A DNA stretch of 22,589 nucleotides from Bacteroidota bacterium (GCA_023418095.1 JAEZDL010000244.1:1-22589); one strand, 5' to 3'; counted from the stretch's first letter, positions 5,758-15,078 are shown. Notes: generated from the letters alone by a model not told the origin. A program made the numbers and translations.

Positions 5758-7542
5758 ATGAGAACATGTTTCTACTCGTTGATCCTGGTCTTCATTTGTT
5801 CAACCGCGCGATCGCAAATGGCCACAAATGTGCTTGATGCCAATAACCTTTCACTTTATGTTCGGTCGAACGGCCAATTCACACCGTCGCAGAATGGTGC
5901 ATCCCTGGTCTTGAATAGTGCGATCGAAAGAAGCTTGATGTATGCTGGTGGGCTCTGGATGAGTGGGATGGATCCATCGGGAGGTTTACATGTCGCGGTC
6001 CATAAGTATGGGGCCGATGGACACGACTTCTATCCGGGGCCATTGACTGTTGGTGGCGATGCCAGTATATCACCCGAAATGATGCAACAATACGATCAGG
6101 TCTGGCGCATTTCCAGGAATCAGTTGGAAGAACAACAGGCATATTTCGAATGTGTTTCGGATCCCAACTGTGATCTGGAAGACCTATTTCCATCAGGCTA
6201 CACGATCCCGGATGACTTTATGACTTGGCCGGCGATGGGGAATATCGATGAAGGCCAGGAACTATATCTCGCCCCTTTTGCTGATCCCGATCAGGATAAC
6301 GTCTACGATCCCACTATTGGTGATCGGCCTTGCGTCGCCGGGGACGTGGCTTTGTTCACGATCTTCAATGATAAGGGCGGCCCTCATTTCGAATCTGGTG
6401 GTTTGCCGCTCGGCATCGAAGTCCACATGATGCCTTTCGCTTATACTAGCGGCAACGAGGATCTATGGAACACTCTTTTCGTTCACTACAAATTGATCAA
6501 TAGAAGCAGCGTAACTTATTCCAATTTCAAGTTCGGTATTTTCTCCGATCTGGACGCAGGCTGTGCCAAGGATGATCTGGTTGGAACTGATGTTGGGCGG
6601 AATATGGTCTATGCTTATAATATGGATGATATGGATGAAGACTGTCTGGGTACAATAGGGTTTGGGGACCAGCCTCCTGCGGCCGGCATGATGGTCTTAA
6701 AAGGTCTTCGGTTGGATCCAAATGGGACCGACGATGAGGTGATCAATTCATTACCTTCTTACAACGGCAGTGCTTTCGGTGATGGGTTTGCAGATAATGA
6801 GAGATGCGGTTTGACAGGTTCGATGCATTTTCGCCGCGGAATTTCGAATCCGATGGTCACTGATCCTTATATCGATGCGCACTTCTATCGTTATCTGAAT
6901 ATGCTCTGGACAAGCACCATCCCATTGACCTATGGCGATCTTGGCTATTCATCGGATCCTGCGGCTATCCCGAGCGCCTTCTCCTTTCCAGGTGAGAGCG
7001 ATCCATATGGTGTTGGCACGAACGGTGAGATCCTTGAGCCATGGTATGATTCATACTCTGAACTTTCGCCTGATCCCCGTATTCTTGCCATCCTTGGCCC
7101 GATAACATTGGAGCCCAGTGAGTACCAGGAGATCCTGATCGCCTACATATATGCGCGCGCAGATGAAGGTGGAGCTTTGGCGAGTGTCGCCGCGCTCCAG
7201 CAGCGAGCGGATAACGTCCGCGCTTTTGCACAGAATATTCCGGGCCTGATGGCAGCGGGTTCATTGTGCGATGAAATGCCTGTTGGTATTGCACCCATAA
7301 GAAGGCCAACTGCTTTAGCGATCTATCCGAATCCCGCGCATGATCTCGTGACGGTAGTTCTTGATGAGAAGATCACGAACGGCTCTTTGGAAGTGTTCGA
7401 TGTCGCAGGCAGAACGATCATGGAACTTCCTGTGAGTGGACCGGTCATCATGATCCCGATCGAAGAGCTTACTCCGGGATCCTACCATTTGCGGTTTGTG
7501 GAAAGCGGCAGTATACATAGTGGAAGATTCATCAAGGAATGA
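5758..7542 (+). CDS. T9SS type A sorting domain surface/secreted protein
   Basis: The 594-aa protein has an N-terminal signal peptide (about residues 1-19, hydrophobic FYSLILVFICSTA, likely cut near ARSQ). A long body rich in aromatic, Gly and Asp residues follows, including DPDQDNVYDPTIGDRPC, which resembles calcium-binding or thrombospondin-type-3-like loops. The last 75 residues (LAIYPNPAHDLVTVVL, GSLEVFDVAGRTI, LTPGSYHLRFV, GRFIKE) are a clear type A T9SS C-terminal signal, which directs export across the outer membrane and is usually removed and replaced by an A-LPS anchor. No enzyme motif is recognised in the body. It is transcribed alone, after a hairpin-terminated helicase gene. Confidence 0.88.
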   Translation: MRTCFYSLILVFICSTARSQMATNVLDANNLSLYVRSNGQFTPSQNGASLVLNSAIERSLMYAGGLWMSGMDPSGGLHVAVHKYGADGHDFYPGPLTVGGDASISPEMMQQYDQVWRISRNQLEEQQAYFECVSDPNCDLEDLFPSGYTIPDDFMTWPAMGNIDEGQELYLAPFADPDQDNVYDPTIGDRPCVAGDVALFTIFNDKGGPHFESGGLPLGIEVHMMPFAYTSGNEDLWNTLFVHYKLINRSSVTYSNFKFGIFSDLDAGCAKDDLVGTDVGRNMVYAYNMDDMDEDCLGTIGFGDQPPAAGMMVLKGLRLDPNGTDDEVINSLPSYNGSAFGDGFADNERCGLTGSMHFRRGISNPMVTDPYIDAHFYRYLNMLWTSTIPLTYGDLGYSSDPAAIPSAFSFPGESDPYGVGTNGEILEPWYDSYSELSPDPRILAILGPITLEPSEYQEILIAYIYARADEGGALASVAALQQRADNVRAFAQNIPGLMAAGSLCDEMPVGIAPIRRPTALAIYPNPAHDLVTVVLDEKITNGSLEVFDVAGRTIMELPVSGPVIMIPIEELTPGSYHLRFVESGSIHSGRFIKE

Positions 7543-7721
7543 GCGACCGATCTCATTTTCCGATCCAGGTTGGTCATGCAAGCCCGTCTTATGCAGGGTT
7601 TCTTTGCTTACTCCACTCCGGGATGATCACTTGAGGTGAGCTTTGTGGTTCCAGGATGACTTGATTGATCTGGCCCTGGTGATCGTAACCTATGCATTCC
7701 TTTATCGTCCTATGATCGACC

Positions 7722-9269
7722 ATGAGATCGATGCACCTCGGATCATCCGCGATCTTGTTCATACTGGCTACCGTCGCCCAGGCGCAGGATCATTACGCAT
7801 ATACTGTGGATCTTACGCAGCTGGATGGCGATCGGCTGAACGTTGAATTGATCGTTCCTGAACGGATCGGGGGATCAGCGACTTTCTGTTTCCCGCGGAT
7901 CGTTCCAGGGATCTATGGTGCGATGGAGCATGGAAGGTTGGTGCAGGGGCTGCAAGCCTTCGCAGCCAATGGATCGCCAGTGCAAGTGGATCGCCTGGAC
8001 ACGAATTGCTGGAAGATCACCGGTGACGCCCGGCGCATCACCTATGCCGTGGATGATGGCTGGGAGGAGTTCGACCGCCATGTGAAGGATATCCGGCCAG
8101 GGGATCCGGGTTACTACCGTTCTTCCGAAGGAACTTACAAGGACAGTGTTTTCGTGATCAACCACAATGCGATCTTCGGGTATTTCGAAGGCGGGGATGA
8201 TCTGGAATTCGAGATACACATGGTACTTCCGAAGAGCACCTACGCAGCAACGAGTCTCGATCAACGATCGAATGGGGACAGTGTGTTCTTTACCGCACAG
8301 GACTATCGCGATCTGGTCGATGCACCGATCTTGATCGCTCCGCCGGACACTGCGCACATCCGGCTTCGCGATATTGAAGTTCTTGTTGCCGTACACAGCA
8401 CTTCCGGCGAGCCGATGGCCCATGCGATCGCAGAACATATACGGCCTTTGTTACAGGATCAGCGCGCCTACCTCGGCGGTGAGCTCCCTGTGGATCGCTA
8501 TTCCTTCCTGCTCTATCATCATCCCGAAACACGCCCTGATTCATGGTCAGGCGATGGTCTCGAGCATGCCACCTCCACTTTGATCCTGCTCCATTCGCCC
8601 ACGGATACCGAGGCGATCAAGCAGCAGGTTTATGGCATCGCGAGCCACGAGTTCTTCCACACCATCCTGCCGATCGGCGTGCACAGCGAAGAGATCGCGA
8701 ACTATCATTTCCAGCACCCGGAAATGTCGAAGCACCTGTGGCTTTATGAAGGCATGACAGAATATTTCGCGATCCATATGCCGATCAAGCAGAGCCGCAT
8801 TACGCTCGAGGAATTCCTTGCCACGATAGAAGGAAAGATCCGCCGGATGAACGGATTCACGGACAGTATTCCGCTTACAACATTGAGCGAAATGGCCATG
8901 GATCACCAGGATCAGTATTACAATTTCTACCTGAAGGGAACGCTGTTCTGTCTCGGGTTGGACATCGCTTTGCGCGAAGGATCGAAAGGTGCATACGGCG
9001 TACAGGATCTGGTGAACGATCTGCGTGAGCGATATGGTCCGGAGAAGCCGTTCCGGGATGACGAATTGTTCGCCGTGATCGAAGAGATCACTTGGCCGGA
9101 GATCGGTGATCTGCTCCGCGAACACCTGGATCGGCCCGGCCCATTGCCGTTGAAGGAATGGTTCGCCAAAGTGGGAGTGGAGTTCGATCCGATAACCTTT
9201 CGAACGGAAGCTGCCGCCGATCCGTCCGAAGAACAGTTGAAGTTGCGCAAGGCCTGGATCGGTCAGTGA
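7722..9269 (+). CDS. M61 family (glycyl aminopeptidase-like) zinc metallopeptidase
   Basis: This exported 515-aa peptidase has a signal peptide (about residues 1-21, ending AQAQ), an N-terminal beta domain of the M61 type and a catalytic domain. The zinc site is HEFFH (H309, E310, H313), with the third ligand expected at E343 in WLYEGMTEYFA, typical of gluzincins of the M61 family. The protein ends shortly after the helical domain (LKEWFAKVGVEF), so the C-terminal PDZ domain common in this family is missing. A start at the ATG at 7731 is equally possible, and both give a signal peptide. A GT-C-like membrane protein follows after 36 bases. A role in peptide scavenging in the periplasm is inferred from family members. 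Confidence 0.9.
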   Translation: MRSMHLGSSAILFILATVAQAQDHYAYTVDLTQLDGDRLNVELIVPERIGGSATFCFPRIVPGIYGAMEHGRLVQGLQAFAANGSPVQVDRLDTNCWKITGDARRITYAVDDGWEEFDRHVKDIRPGDPGYYRSSEGTYKDSVFVINHNAIFGYFEGGDDLEFEIHMVLPKSTYAATSLDQRSNGDSVFFTAQDYRDLVDAPILIAPPDTAHIRLRDIEVLVAVHSTSGEPMAHAIAEHIRPLLQDQRAYLGGELPVDRYSFLLYHHPETRPDSWSGDGLEHATSTLILLHSPTDTEAIKQQVYGIASHEFFHTILPIGVHSEEIANYHFQHPEMSKHLWLYEGMTEYFAIHMPIKQSRITLEEFLATIEGKIRRMNGFTDSIPLTTLSEMAMDHQDQYYNFYLKGTLFCLGLDIALREGSKGAYGVQDLVNDLRERYGPEKPFRDDELFAVIEEITWPEIGDLLREHLDRPGPLPLKEWFAKVGVEFDPITFRTEAAADPSEEQLKLRKAWIGQ

Positions 9270-9291
9270 TCGTAGTTCGATCGGTCGCAAC

Positions 9292-9299
9292 TTCCTTTG
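9292..9299 (+). promoter_or_regulatory. Possible -7 box before the GT-C-like gene
   Basis: TTCCTTTG differs from TAnnTTTG at one base and lies 6 bases before the ATG at 9306. The -33 region is poor. It would give a leaderless or nearly leaderless transcript. Confidence 0.25.
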
Positions 9300-9305
9300 C
9301 ATCAT

Positions 9306-10904
9306 ATGTTCCGGTCCGCACTTTCCATTGCCCTGCTATTGTATTCACTGCTCGCTGCGGTGCTTTTCCCGTTCCTGAAGTGGCATGTCGATAATCCGGA
9401 TACATTCCAGTACCTGGCGATCGCCCATCGTTACGCCGATGGGAGTTTCCTGAACATCGTGAACGCCCATTGGAGCCCACTGATCATCTGGATGCTGGTG
9501 ATCCCGATCAAGCTTTTCAGTAATGGTATCATCGCCTTCAAGTGTGTTCAACTGGTGATCGGTGGTGCGACCTTGATCATTTGGGATGGCTTGTTGAGGA
9601 CCCTCCGATCCCCGTTGCGTCAGATCCTGCTTTTTGCCGCGATCCCATTCATGCTGTCGCATGCGTTGCTATTCCTTACCGCCGATCTGCTGTTCATCTG
9701 TTCTGGACTGCTGGTCCTCGATCTTTCGATCCGGGGCAGGATCTTCGGATCGCGCCGAAACGCGATCCTTTTCGGGATCATCGGTGGGGCCTGGTACTTC
9801 TCCAAGGCATTCGCATTCCCGCTCTTCCTCGTATTTCTGATCTTTCTGGTCTGCATTGAAAGGGAAAGGAAATGGGGAAACGTGTTCGCCGCATTGTTCG
9901 CGTTTCTACTGACCACGGCGCCATGGATCATCGCCATGAGCCTCAAATACGGTTATCCCACCATCAGTGAAGCTGCGCGCTTCAACCAGACCGTTGAAGT
10001 TGCGCCAATGCCCGGTGAAATGAAGCTTCTCCCGTTGCTGAAGGATGGTCCGCACGAACCGCCACCTGGTGCGATATCACCGTGGGAGGCCCCCGGCGAT
10101 GTGATCAAGTTGACGCCGCTCTATCCCTGGACCGATCCGCATCGGTACCTGGAACTGGTCAAGCGGAATCTCGCATCGATCTATTACTACGATATTCAAA
10201 GGCAGCTGGGCACACCATTTCTCATCGTGCTTTTGATAACGATCTTGCTCCGAGGGCCGAAACATCTGCTGCGCGATCGAACCCTGTTGCTTCCGTTGTT
10301 CATGCTGGTCGCATTGAATCTGGGTTACACGGCCATTCTCGTGCAGGACCGCTATATCTGGATCAACACGTTCCTCATGCTGTTCATCGCCGGGTGGTGT
10401 TTGCAATCGCTGTTGGTGGATCGGAAGTTCATCAGCGGCATGCTCACGCTTGCGGTTTGCCTTCTCGCCATCAAGCGGCCGGTAAAGGAACTGCTCTTTA
10501 CCAGGGATGCAGATGTTTCGTCAGGTGATCTGATCGGTGCGCTGCTGGATCCGATCGGAATATTACGTTCATCCTATCAGATCGATCATGACAGAAAGCA
10601 GGCGATAGAAGAACTCCGGCCGATGCGCTTGAATGGTGCGCTGGCTTCGCTCCGCAGTGATGATACTGAACGTGATCAATACGCAAGCTGCCTTCACATC
10701 GCGTACGAACTGGGGCTTACTTATCACGGCGAGATATTGCCTGATGTTCCGAAAGGCGAGCAACTGCAGCAGATCCGGGATCATCGGATCCGCTATTTCG
10801 CGGTGTGGAAAGGCATGGAATGGGATCATGGAACGCTGATCCTCGATCGAAAACCACCAGACCTCAGGATCTACCGATTCGAACGCGAATTCTTCGATCG
10901 ATAA
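9306..10904 (+). CDS. Polytopic GT-C-like membrane glycosyltransferase or related protein
   Basis: The 532-aa protein has about ten hydrophobic segments in its first 390 residues and a soluble C-terminal tail. The first helix is followed by WHVDNPDTFQYLAIAHRY, an acidic loop (D29, D32) in the position of the catalytic loop of GT-C enzymes such as the ArnT/PMT group, which transfer sugars from lipid carriers. No closer family can be named. The ATG at 9306 was chosen; a TTG at 9297 in the same frame coincides with the promoter-like TTCCTTTG and is unlikely to start translation. The gene follows the M61 peptidase closely and ends in a repeat-bearing convergent intergenic region. Confidence 0.72.
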   Translation: MFRSALSIALLLYSLLAAVLFPFLKWHVDNPDTFQYLAIAHRYADGSFLNIVNAHWSPLIIWMLVIPIKLFSNGIIAFKCVQLVIGGATLIIWDGLLRTLRSPLRQILLFAAIPFMLSHALLFLTADLLFICSGLLVLDLSIRGRIFGSRRNAILFGIIGGAWYFSKAFAFPLFLVFLIFLVCIERERKWGNVFAALFAFLLTTAPWIIAMSLKYGYPTISEAARFNQTVEVAPMPGEMKLLPLLKDGPHEPPPGAISPWEAPGDVIKLTPLYPWTDPHRYLELVKRNLASIYYYDIQRQLGTPFLIVLLITILLRGPKHLLRDRTLLLPLFMLVALNLGYTAILVQDRYIWINTFLMLFIAGWCLQSLLVDRKFISGMLTLAVCLLAIKRPVKELLFTRDADVSSGDLIGALLDPIGILRSSYQIDHDRKQAIEELRPMRLNGALASLRSDDTERDQYASCLHIAYELGLTYHGEILPDVPKGEQLQQIRDHRIRYFAVWKGMEWDHGTLILDRKPPDLRIYRFEREFFDR

Positions 10905-10940
10905 CCGTTCCGTATTTGGGCGTGTCCCGCTTCAGATCAT

Positions 10941-11054
10941 TCCCGGGCTTCGCCCCGAAGCTTCAGCGAAGGCGGGTCAGGCTCCCCGCAGTACTGCGGG
11001 GAGCTTCAACTACTTCCTACCCGGGCTTTCCGCTGCTATCCTTCACGCAGATCC
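10941..11054 (+). repeat. Composite palindromic repeat between convergent genes, copy 2 of the module
   Basis: A CTTCG-rich stem region is followed by a perfect 24-base palindrome at 10981-11004, whose 18-base core equals that at 1874-1891. Next come CGGGCTTTCC (11022-11031) and ACGCAGATCC (11045-11054), with the same 13-base spacing as at 1660-1692. The element ends only two bases before the 3' end of tadA and fills the space between convergent genes. It may serve as a bidirectional transcription end, although no T-run is present. Confidence 0.6.
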
Positions 11055-11056
11055 GC

Positions 11057-11506
11057 TCACAAAGCCCGCTTCCGTTTGAAGAAAGCGATCATCAGGTCGG
11101 AGCATTCCGCTTCAAGTACGCCACCGATCACTTGTGTCTTCGGGTGAAGCACCCGTGCACCGATGCGCCGGTAACCTGCCTTCTCATCGAAGGCACCGAA
11201 CACGATCTTCCCGATCTGCGACCAGGCGAGCGCACCCGCGCACATCACGCATGGTTCAACAGTTACATACAACGTACAGTCGCGCAGGTACTTTCCACCG
11301 ATGTTCTCAGCTGCCGCAGTGATCGCCTGGATCTCAGCATGCGCCGTTACGTCGTTCAATCGTTCGGTGAGATTATGGCCTTTCCCCACGATCCGATCGC
11401 CGCAGGTGATCACAGCGCCCACCGGGATCTCATCCACCTTGAAGGCCTGCTCCGCTTCACGGATCGCCTGGCGCATGAAGAACTCATCATCGTACACTTT
11501 GATCAT
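11057..11506 (-). CDS. tadA: tRNA-specific adenosine deaminase
   Basis: TadA deaminates A34 to inosine in the anticodon wobble position of tRNA-Arg(ACG), allowing CGN decoding. The 149-aa length is normal. The zinc deaminase motifs are complete: HAEIQA (H56, catalytic E58) and PCVMCAGA (C86, C89), with VGAVIT near residue 30 as usual. Its ATG overlaps the stop codon of the upstream copper monooxygenase gene by four bases (ATGA), so translation is probably coupled. The functional link between the two products is not obvious. Confidence 0.96.
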   Translation of the reverse strand: MIKVYDDEFFMRQAIREAEQAFKVDEIPVGAVITCGDRIVGKGHNLTERLNDVTAHAEIQAITAAAENIGGKYLRDCTLYVTVEPCVMCAGALAWSQIGKIVFGAFDEKAGYRRIGARVLHPKTQVIGGVLEAECSDLMIAFFKRKRAL

Positions 11507-13086
11507 TCCAGCACCACCTTGCTTCGTACAGTGTTGCCGCGCCGATCGGTGAACTTCAGCAGGTATTGGCCAGCGGAAAGATCATCCACGGCAAGTTGCT
11601 GTCGCTGCGTTTGGATCGCAGTGCGCTTTACGATCCTTCCAAGTCCATCGAACAATTCCAATTCGCCGTTGTGATCCCCGGCATCGATGTAGAGCACATC
11701 CCTAGCGGGAGATGGCCATACAGATAGTTGGGCTGCAGACGGGTCTTCAGAGACACCCACCTGCATTTGCGGGGTGCAATCAAGGTGATGCGGCATGTGT
11801 TCGCTGTCATCGATCACCATGTTCTCATCTGCCGGCGAACCGAGCGTCCACGCGAAGTAGAAGAGCATCATCTCGTTCGTTGTCGCCTCGCCGAGATAGA
11901 TCCAGCCGGGCGGTGAGTTCGGGTTGAACGGATTGTTCACAGTATTGTCGTACGTGGCTTCGCCATGCAACATGGTCCCCGTTGGCAGATGGATCGGGCT
12001 GCGGAACTGGTAATGTCCCTGCCAGCGGAAATCCCAGTTCGGAATATCGATCAGCGGAATGGTATCGCCGGAAGGCAGCACCGCGTACGCCCGCATGGAA
12101 GTACATACCAGATGCGCATGTGGGGCGATCGAGACGATCGTGGAAGGGAACGGCACCTCGAATTGTGAATGGAAGCTCTTCACTTCATTCGGCGGAATGA
12201 TCAACGGACCGTTGGTGAGCGTCCAGGTATGCTCCAGCACCGCATCGATCGCGAGGTTGCGCAGGAAAGGTGCATCGCTCATCTGTAGATTCAGTTTGGT
12301 GGCATCCACTTCCGACGAACTGGTGGCCGGATAATGCACCTGGATCACGATGTCGGCATTGGCGAATAATCGTATGCCCATGCCTTGCGGTGTGTAGAAC
12401 GCCTGTTCACCGGGTACCCACGCACCGATCAACTTCGCATCGCTTACGCCGATGCCCCCGAAACTGGTGTAGCCGGGTAGGATGTCCTGTTCATCCAACG
12501 CCCGGGCTTCGCCCGTGGTATCCTGGAAAACGAGCACATGGTGCACCATGGCAGTGTTGCCGGGCACCACTTCCATGCCGGTGATGTAGCGATCGGTGGG
12601 ATTATCGATCTCGAGCACGAAGCAGCGGTACAGATCGGCGCTTGAGGCGGGGATCACGAATTCCTCCATCGTTGCGGTGATGTCGGGATCGGTGATCTGT
12701 TCGTTGCTGTTGAAGATGGGCGGGGGAGGTGTGGCGCCGGGATCGCCTTCCGGTGCTCCGCCCTGCACCCAGGCGGCGATCAGATCGATCTCATCCTGCG
12801 AAAGCGTACGCGCGTGTGCGAGTTCATTGTAACTCTGATCCGGCGGCCACGGCGGCATGAAACGGCTGGAAGTGGCCGCGTGGATCTCATTCCGCCAATA
12901 GTAAGCGTCCGCATAGGTTATCAGATCGAAATGCCCGGGGCCTTCCGGCCGGTGGCAGGGCGTGCAGTGGCTGTTCACGATGCACGCGATATCATCGCTC
13001 CACGTGGGCGTCTGGGCCTGCACGAAGAACGCACAAGAAAAGGCGAGCGATACGAATAACGATCGCAGGAAAGGGTTTCGCTTCAT
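11503..13086 (-). CDS. Cytochrome c / copper type II monooxygenase-like fusion with T9SS type A signal
   Basis: The 527-aa exported protein has a signal peptide (residues 1-25, ending VQAQ) and a single heme c site HCTPCH (C41, C44, H45) with a possible distal Met at M77. A domain with all the copper ligands of peptidylglycine/dopamine monooxygenases follows: VHHVLVF (H182, H183), VIQVHYP (H251), APHAHL (H323, H325) and TTNEMM (M406). Residues from about 455 (LSVWPSPARDVLYI, LSAGQYLLKF) form a T9SS type A sorting signal. The protein is probably displayed on the surface or secreted and may hydroxylate an unknown substrate, with the heme supplying electrons; this is inference. The ATG at 13086 was chosen because the longer frame from 13209 overlaps recJ and hides the signal peptide. 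It sits between recJ (61-base gap) and tadA. Confidence 0.88.
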   Translation of the reverse strand: MKRNPFLRSLFVSLAFSCAFFVQAQTPTWSDDIACIVNSHCTPCHRPEGPGHFDLITYADAYYWRNEIHAATSSRFMPPWPPDQSYNELAHARTLSQDEIDLIAAWVQGGAPEGDPGATPPPPIFNSNEQITDPDITATMEEFVIPASSADLYRCFVLEIDNPTDRYITGMEVVPGNTAMVHHVLVFQDTTGEARALDEQDILPGYTSFGGIGVSDAKLIGAWVPGEQAFYTPQGMGIRLFANADIVIQVHYPATSSSEVDATKLNLQMSDAPFLRNLAIDAVLEHTWTLTNGPLIIPPNEVKSFHSQFEVPFPSTIVSIAPHAHLVCTSMRAYAVLPSGDTIPLIDIPNWDFRWQGHYQFRSPIHLPTGTMLHGEATYDNTVNNPFNPNSPPGWIYLGEATTNEMMLFYFAWTLGSPADENMVIDDSEHMPHHLDCTPQMQVGVSEDPSAAQLSVWPSPARDVLYIDAGDHNGELELFDGLGRIVKRTAIQTQRQQLAVDDLSAGQYLLKFTDRRGNTVRSKVVLE

Positions 13087-13147
13087 CGATGCAACGCACC
13101 GGCCGAAAATGCCAGGGCAACCTGAAAGGTAGAAAGAAGGAGGCGTA

Positions 13148-14929
13148 TCAGGCGAGCACAACGGCTTCCGTTCTGGAAAGCTCACGCGTGCCACTGTTCT
13201 CCAGCACACCCTCGATCCCTGGCTTGATATCCTTCACGTTCAATTGGATCGTGCGTTTGCCCTGCCATTCGTTCTCCTCAACGCAATACAGTATGCTGAA
13301 CGGTTCGCCGCTGCGCACAAGATCATAATGGTGCGCCAGCCTGAAGCCGATCGCGTCGAACTGCAAGCGTGGATCGCCAGGTTGCGCGAGGCACATCTTG
13401 AGATGATCGGTGCCCACCAGCCGCGCACTTCCGCGATCCACCACACCACGCGTAACGAACAGGGGCCGCATGTTGCCGGGACCGTAAGGCGCCATGTACT
13501 TCAACACCTTGAACAGCGGAGTGGTAAGATCGGCGAATCGCACTTCAAGGTCCACTTCATCTTCGGGAACACGCAGGTGCGGCCGCAGCGTTGAGCGAAC
13601 GACCTCCTCGAATCGCTCACGGAATACCGTAACGTTCGCAAGCGGCATGGTAAGCCCGGCAGCGTACATATGTCCGCCGAATTGATCAAGCAGGTCCGAG
13701 CAGCTGTTGATCGCTTCGTAGATGTCGAAGCCCTTCACGCTTCGGGCGGATCCCACGGCCTGGCCATTGCTTTCGGTGAGGATCACGGTGGGGCGGTGGT
13801 ACTTCTCGATCAGGCGTGAAGCCACGATGCCGATGACACCCTTGTGCCAGGAGGCATGGAAGAGCACCGTGCTCCAGGAATCCCGGAGGAATTCAGATCT
13901 GGCGATCTGTTCCATCGCCTGTTGGGTGATGTCCTTGTCGAGTTCCTGGCGATGGGTATTGTTCAGATCGAGGCGAAGGCCGGTCTGTTCAGCCTGTTTC
14001 TGATCATGGGCAAGCAGAAGTTCAACGGCCTGGCGGCCATGTTCCACACGGCCGGCGGCGTTGATACGTGGGCCGATCAGGAAGACAAGATCGCTCACGC
14101 AAAGCTTCTTCTTCACGTTGGCCATGCCCATCATCACCTTCAATCCCGGGCGCGGATCGATGTTCAACTGCTGCAGGCCGAAGTAGGAGAGCACCCGGTT
14201 CTCACCGGTCACCGGAACGATGTCGCATGCGGTGCTCACCGCAACGAGATCCAGCAATGGCCAAAGTTCCTGGAAAGGGATCCCGTTGCGTTGGGCGAAA
14301 CCCTGCATCAGTTTGAAACCGATCCCGCAGCCACTGAGCTCCTTGTACGGATAGTTGCAATCGTCGCGCTTCGGGTCGAGCACGGCCACGGCTGCGGGGA
14401 GCTGGTCGCCGGGCCGGTGATGGTCGCAGATGATGAGATCGATGCCTTTCGCTGCGGCGTATTCCACCTTGTCCAGCGCTTTGATCCCGCAATCAAGCGC
14501 GATGATCAGCGTAACGCCATCGGTCGCGGCATGATCGATCCCGGCGAAAGAGATCCCGTATCCCTCGGCGTACCGATCGGGTATGTAGAAACTGATATTG
14601 CCGGTGAATTTCTTCAGGAACGCGTAGACCAGCGCGACCGCCGTGGTGCCATCCACGTCATAATCGCCGTAGATCATGATGCGTTCATTGTCGCCGAGCG
14701 CCCGTTCGATCCGTTCCACGGCCTGCTGCATGCCCGCCATGAGGAACGGATCGTGCAGTTGGGACAGCTCCGGCCTGAAGAACGTGGAAGCACTATCGCG
14801 ATCTATGATGCCGCGTTGTACGAGCAACCGTGCCGCCTCCAATGTGCAGCGTTCGTGCACCAGTTTCTCCGCGATCGAATCGTCCGCAGCATCCTTCAAC
14901 CTCCACCTTCTCTCCATCACCTTGCTCAT
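13148..14929 (-). CDS. recJ: Single-stranded-DNA-specific exonuclease RecJ
   Basis: RecJ degrades single-stranded DNA 5'-to-3' in recombination and mismatch repair. The 593-aa product carries the DHH motifs GDYDVDG (D89, D91, D93), ALDCG (D146) and CDHH (D169-H171), a DHHA1 domain with FGGHMYAAG, and the C-terminal OB-type domain introduced by MAPYGPGN. The ATG at 14929 was chosen because conserved sequence begins at RRWRL and a promoter-like sequence lies just upstream; the open frame runs back to 15394 but that part is antisense to the GIN-domain gene. It appears to lead the operon recJ - copper monooxygenase - tadA. Confidence 0.96.
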   Translation of the reverse strand: MSKVMERRWRLKDAADDSIAEKLVHERCTLEAARLLVQRGIIDRDSASTFFRPELSQLHDPFLMAGMQQAVERIERALGDNERIMIYGDYDVDGTTAVALVYAFLKKFTGNISFYIPDRYAEGYGISFAGIDHAATDGVTLIIALDCGIKALDKVEYAAAKGIDLIICDHHRPGDQLPAAVAVLDPKRDDCNYPYKELSGCGIGFKLMQGFAQRNGIPFQELWPLLDLVAVSTACDIVPVTGENRVLSYFGLQQLNIDPRPGLKVMMGMANVKKKLCVSDLVFLIGPRINAAGRVEHGRQAVELLLAHDQKQAEQTGLRLDLNNTHRQELDKDITQQAMEQIARSEFLRDSWSTVLFHASWHKGVIGIVASRLIEKYHRPTVILTESNGQAVGSARSVKGFDIYEAINSCSDLLDQFGGHMYAAGLTMPLANVTVFRERFEEVVRSTLRPHLRVPEDEVDLEVRFADLTTPLFKVLKYMAPYGPGNMRPLFVTRGVVDRGSARLVGTDHLKMCLAQPGDPRLQFDAIGFRLAHHYDLVRSGEPFSILYCVEENEWQGKRTIQLNVKDIKPGIEGVLENSGTRELSRTEAVVLA

Positions 14930-14933
14930 AGAT

Positions 14934-14967
14934 CGAAGGTACTGTTCATGGGCCTTTCGATCCAAAA
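14934..14967 (-). promoter_or_regulatory. Candidate recJ promoter (-33 TTG, -7 TACCTTCG)
   Basis: On the minus strand TTTTGG (14967-14962) and TACCTTCG (14941-14934) match the Bacteroidetes -33 and -7 elements, with one mismatch in the latter. The spacer between TTG and the -7 box is 21 bases, the same as before the type B gene at 20218. Only four bases separate the -7 box from the recJ ATG, implying a leaderless or very short-leader transcript. Confidence 0.45.
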
Positions 14968-15078
14968 GATGTTTTTCACGATCGTTCCGCACAGCCTCGA
15001 AATGCATAAGCCCGATCATGTTCCGAACGGTTTGATGGAAGGTTATCCCGTGCGATCGGAAGAGCATGGGCACCGATC

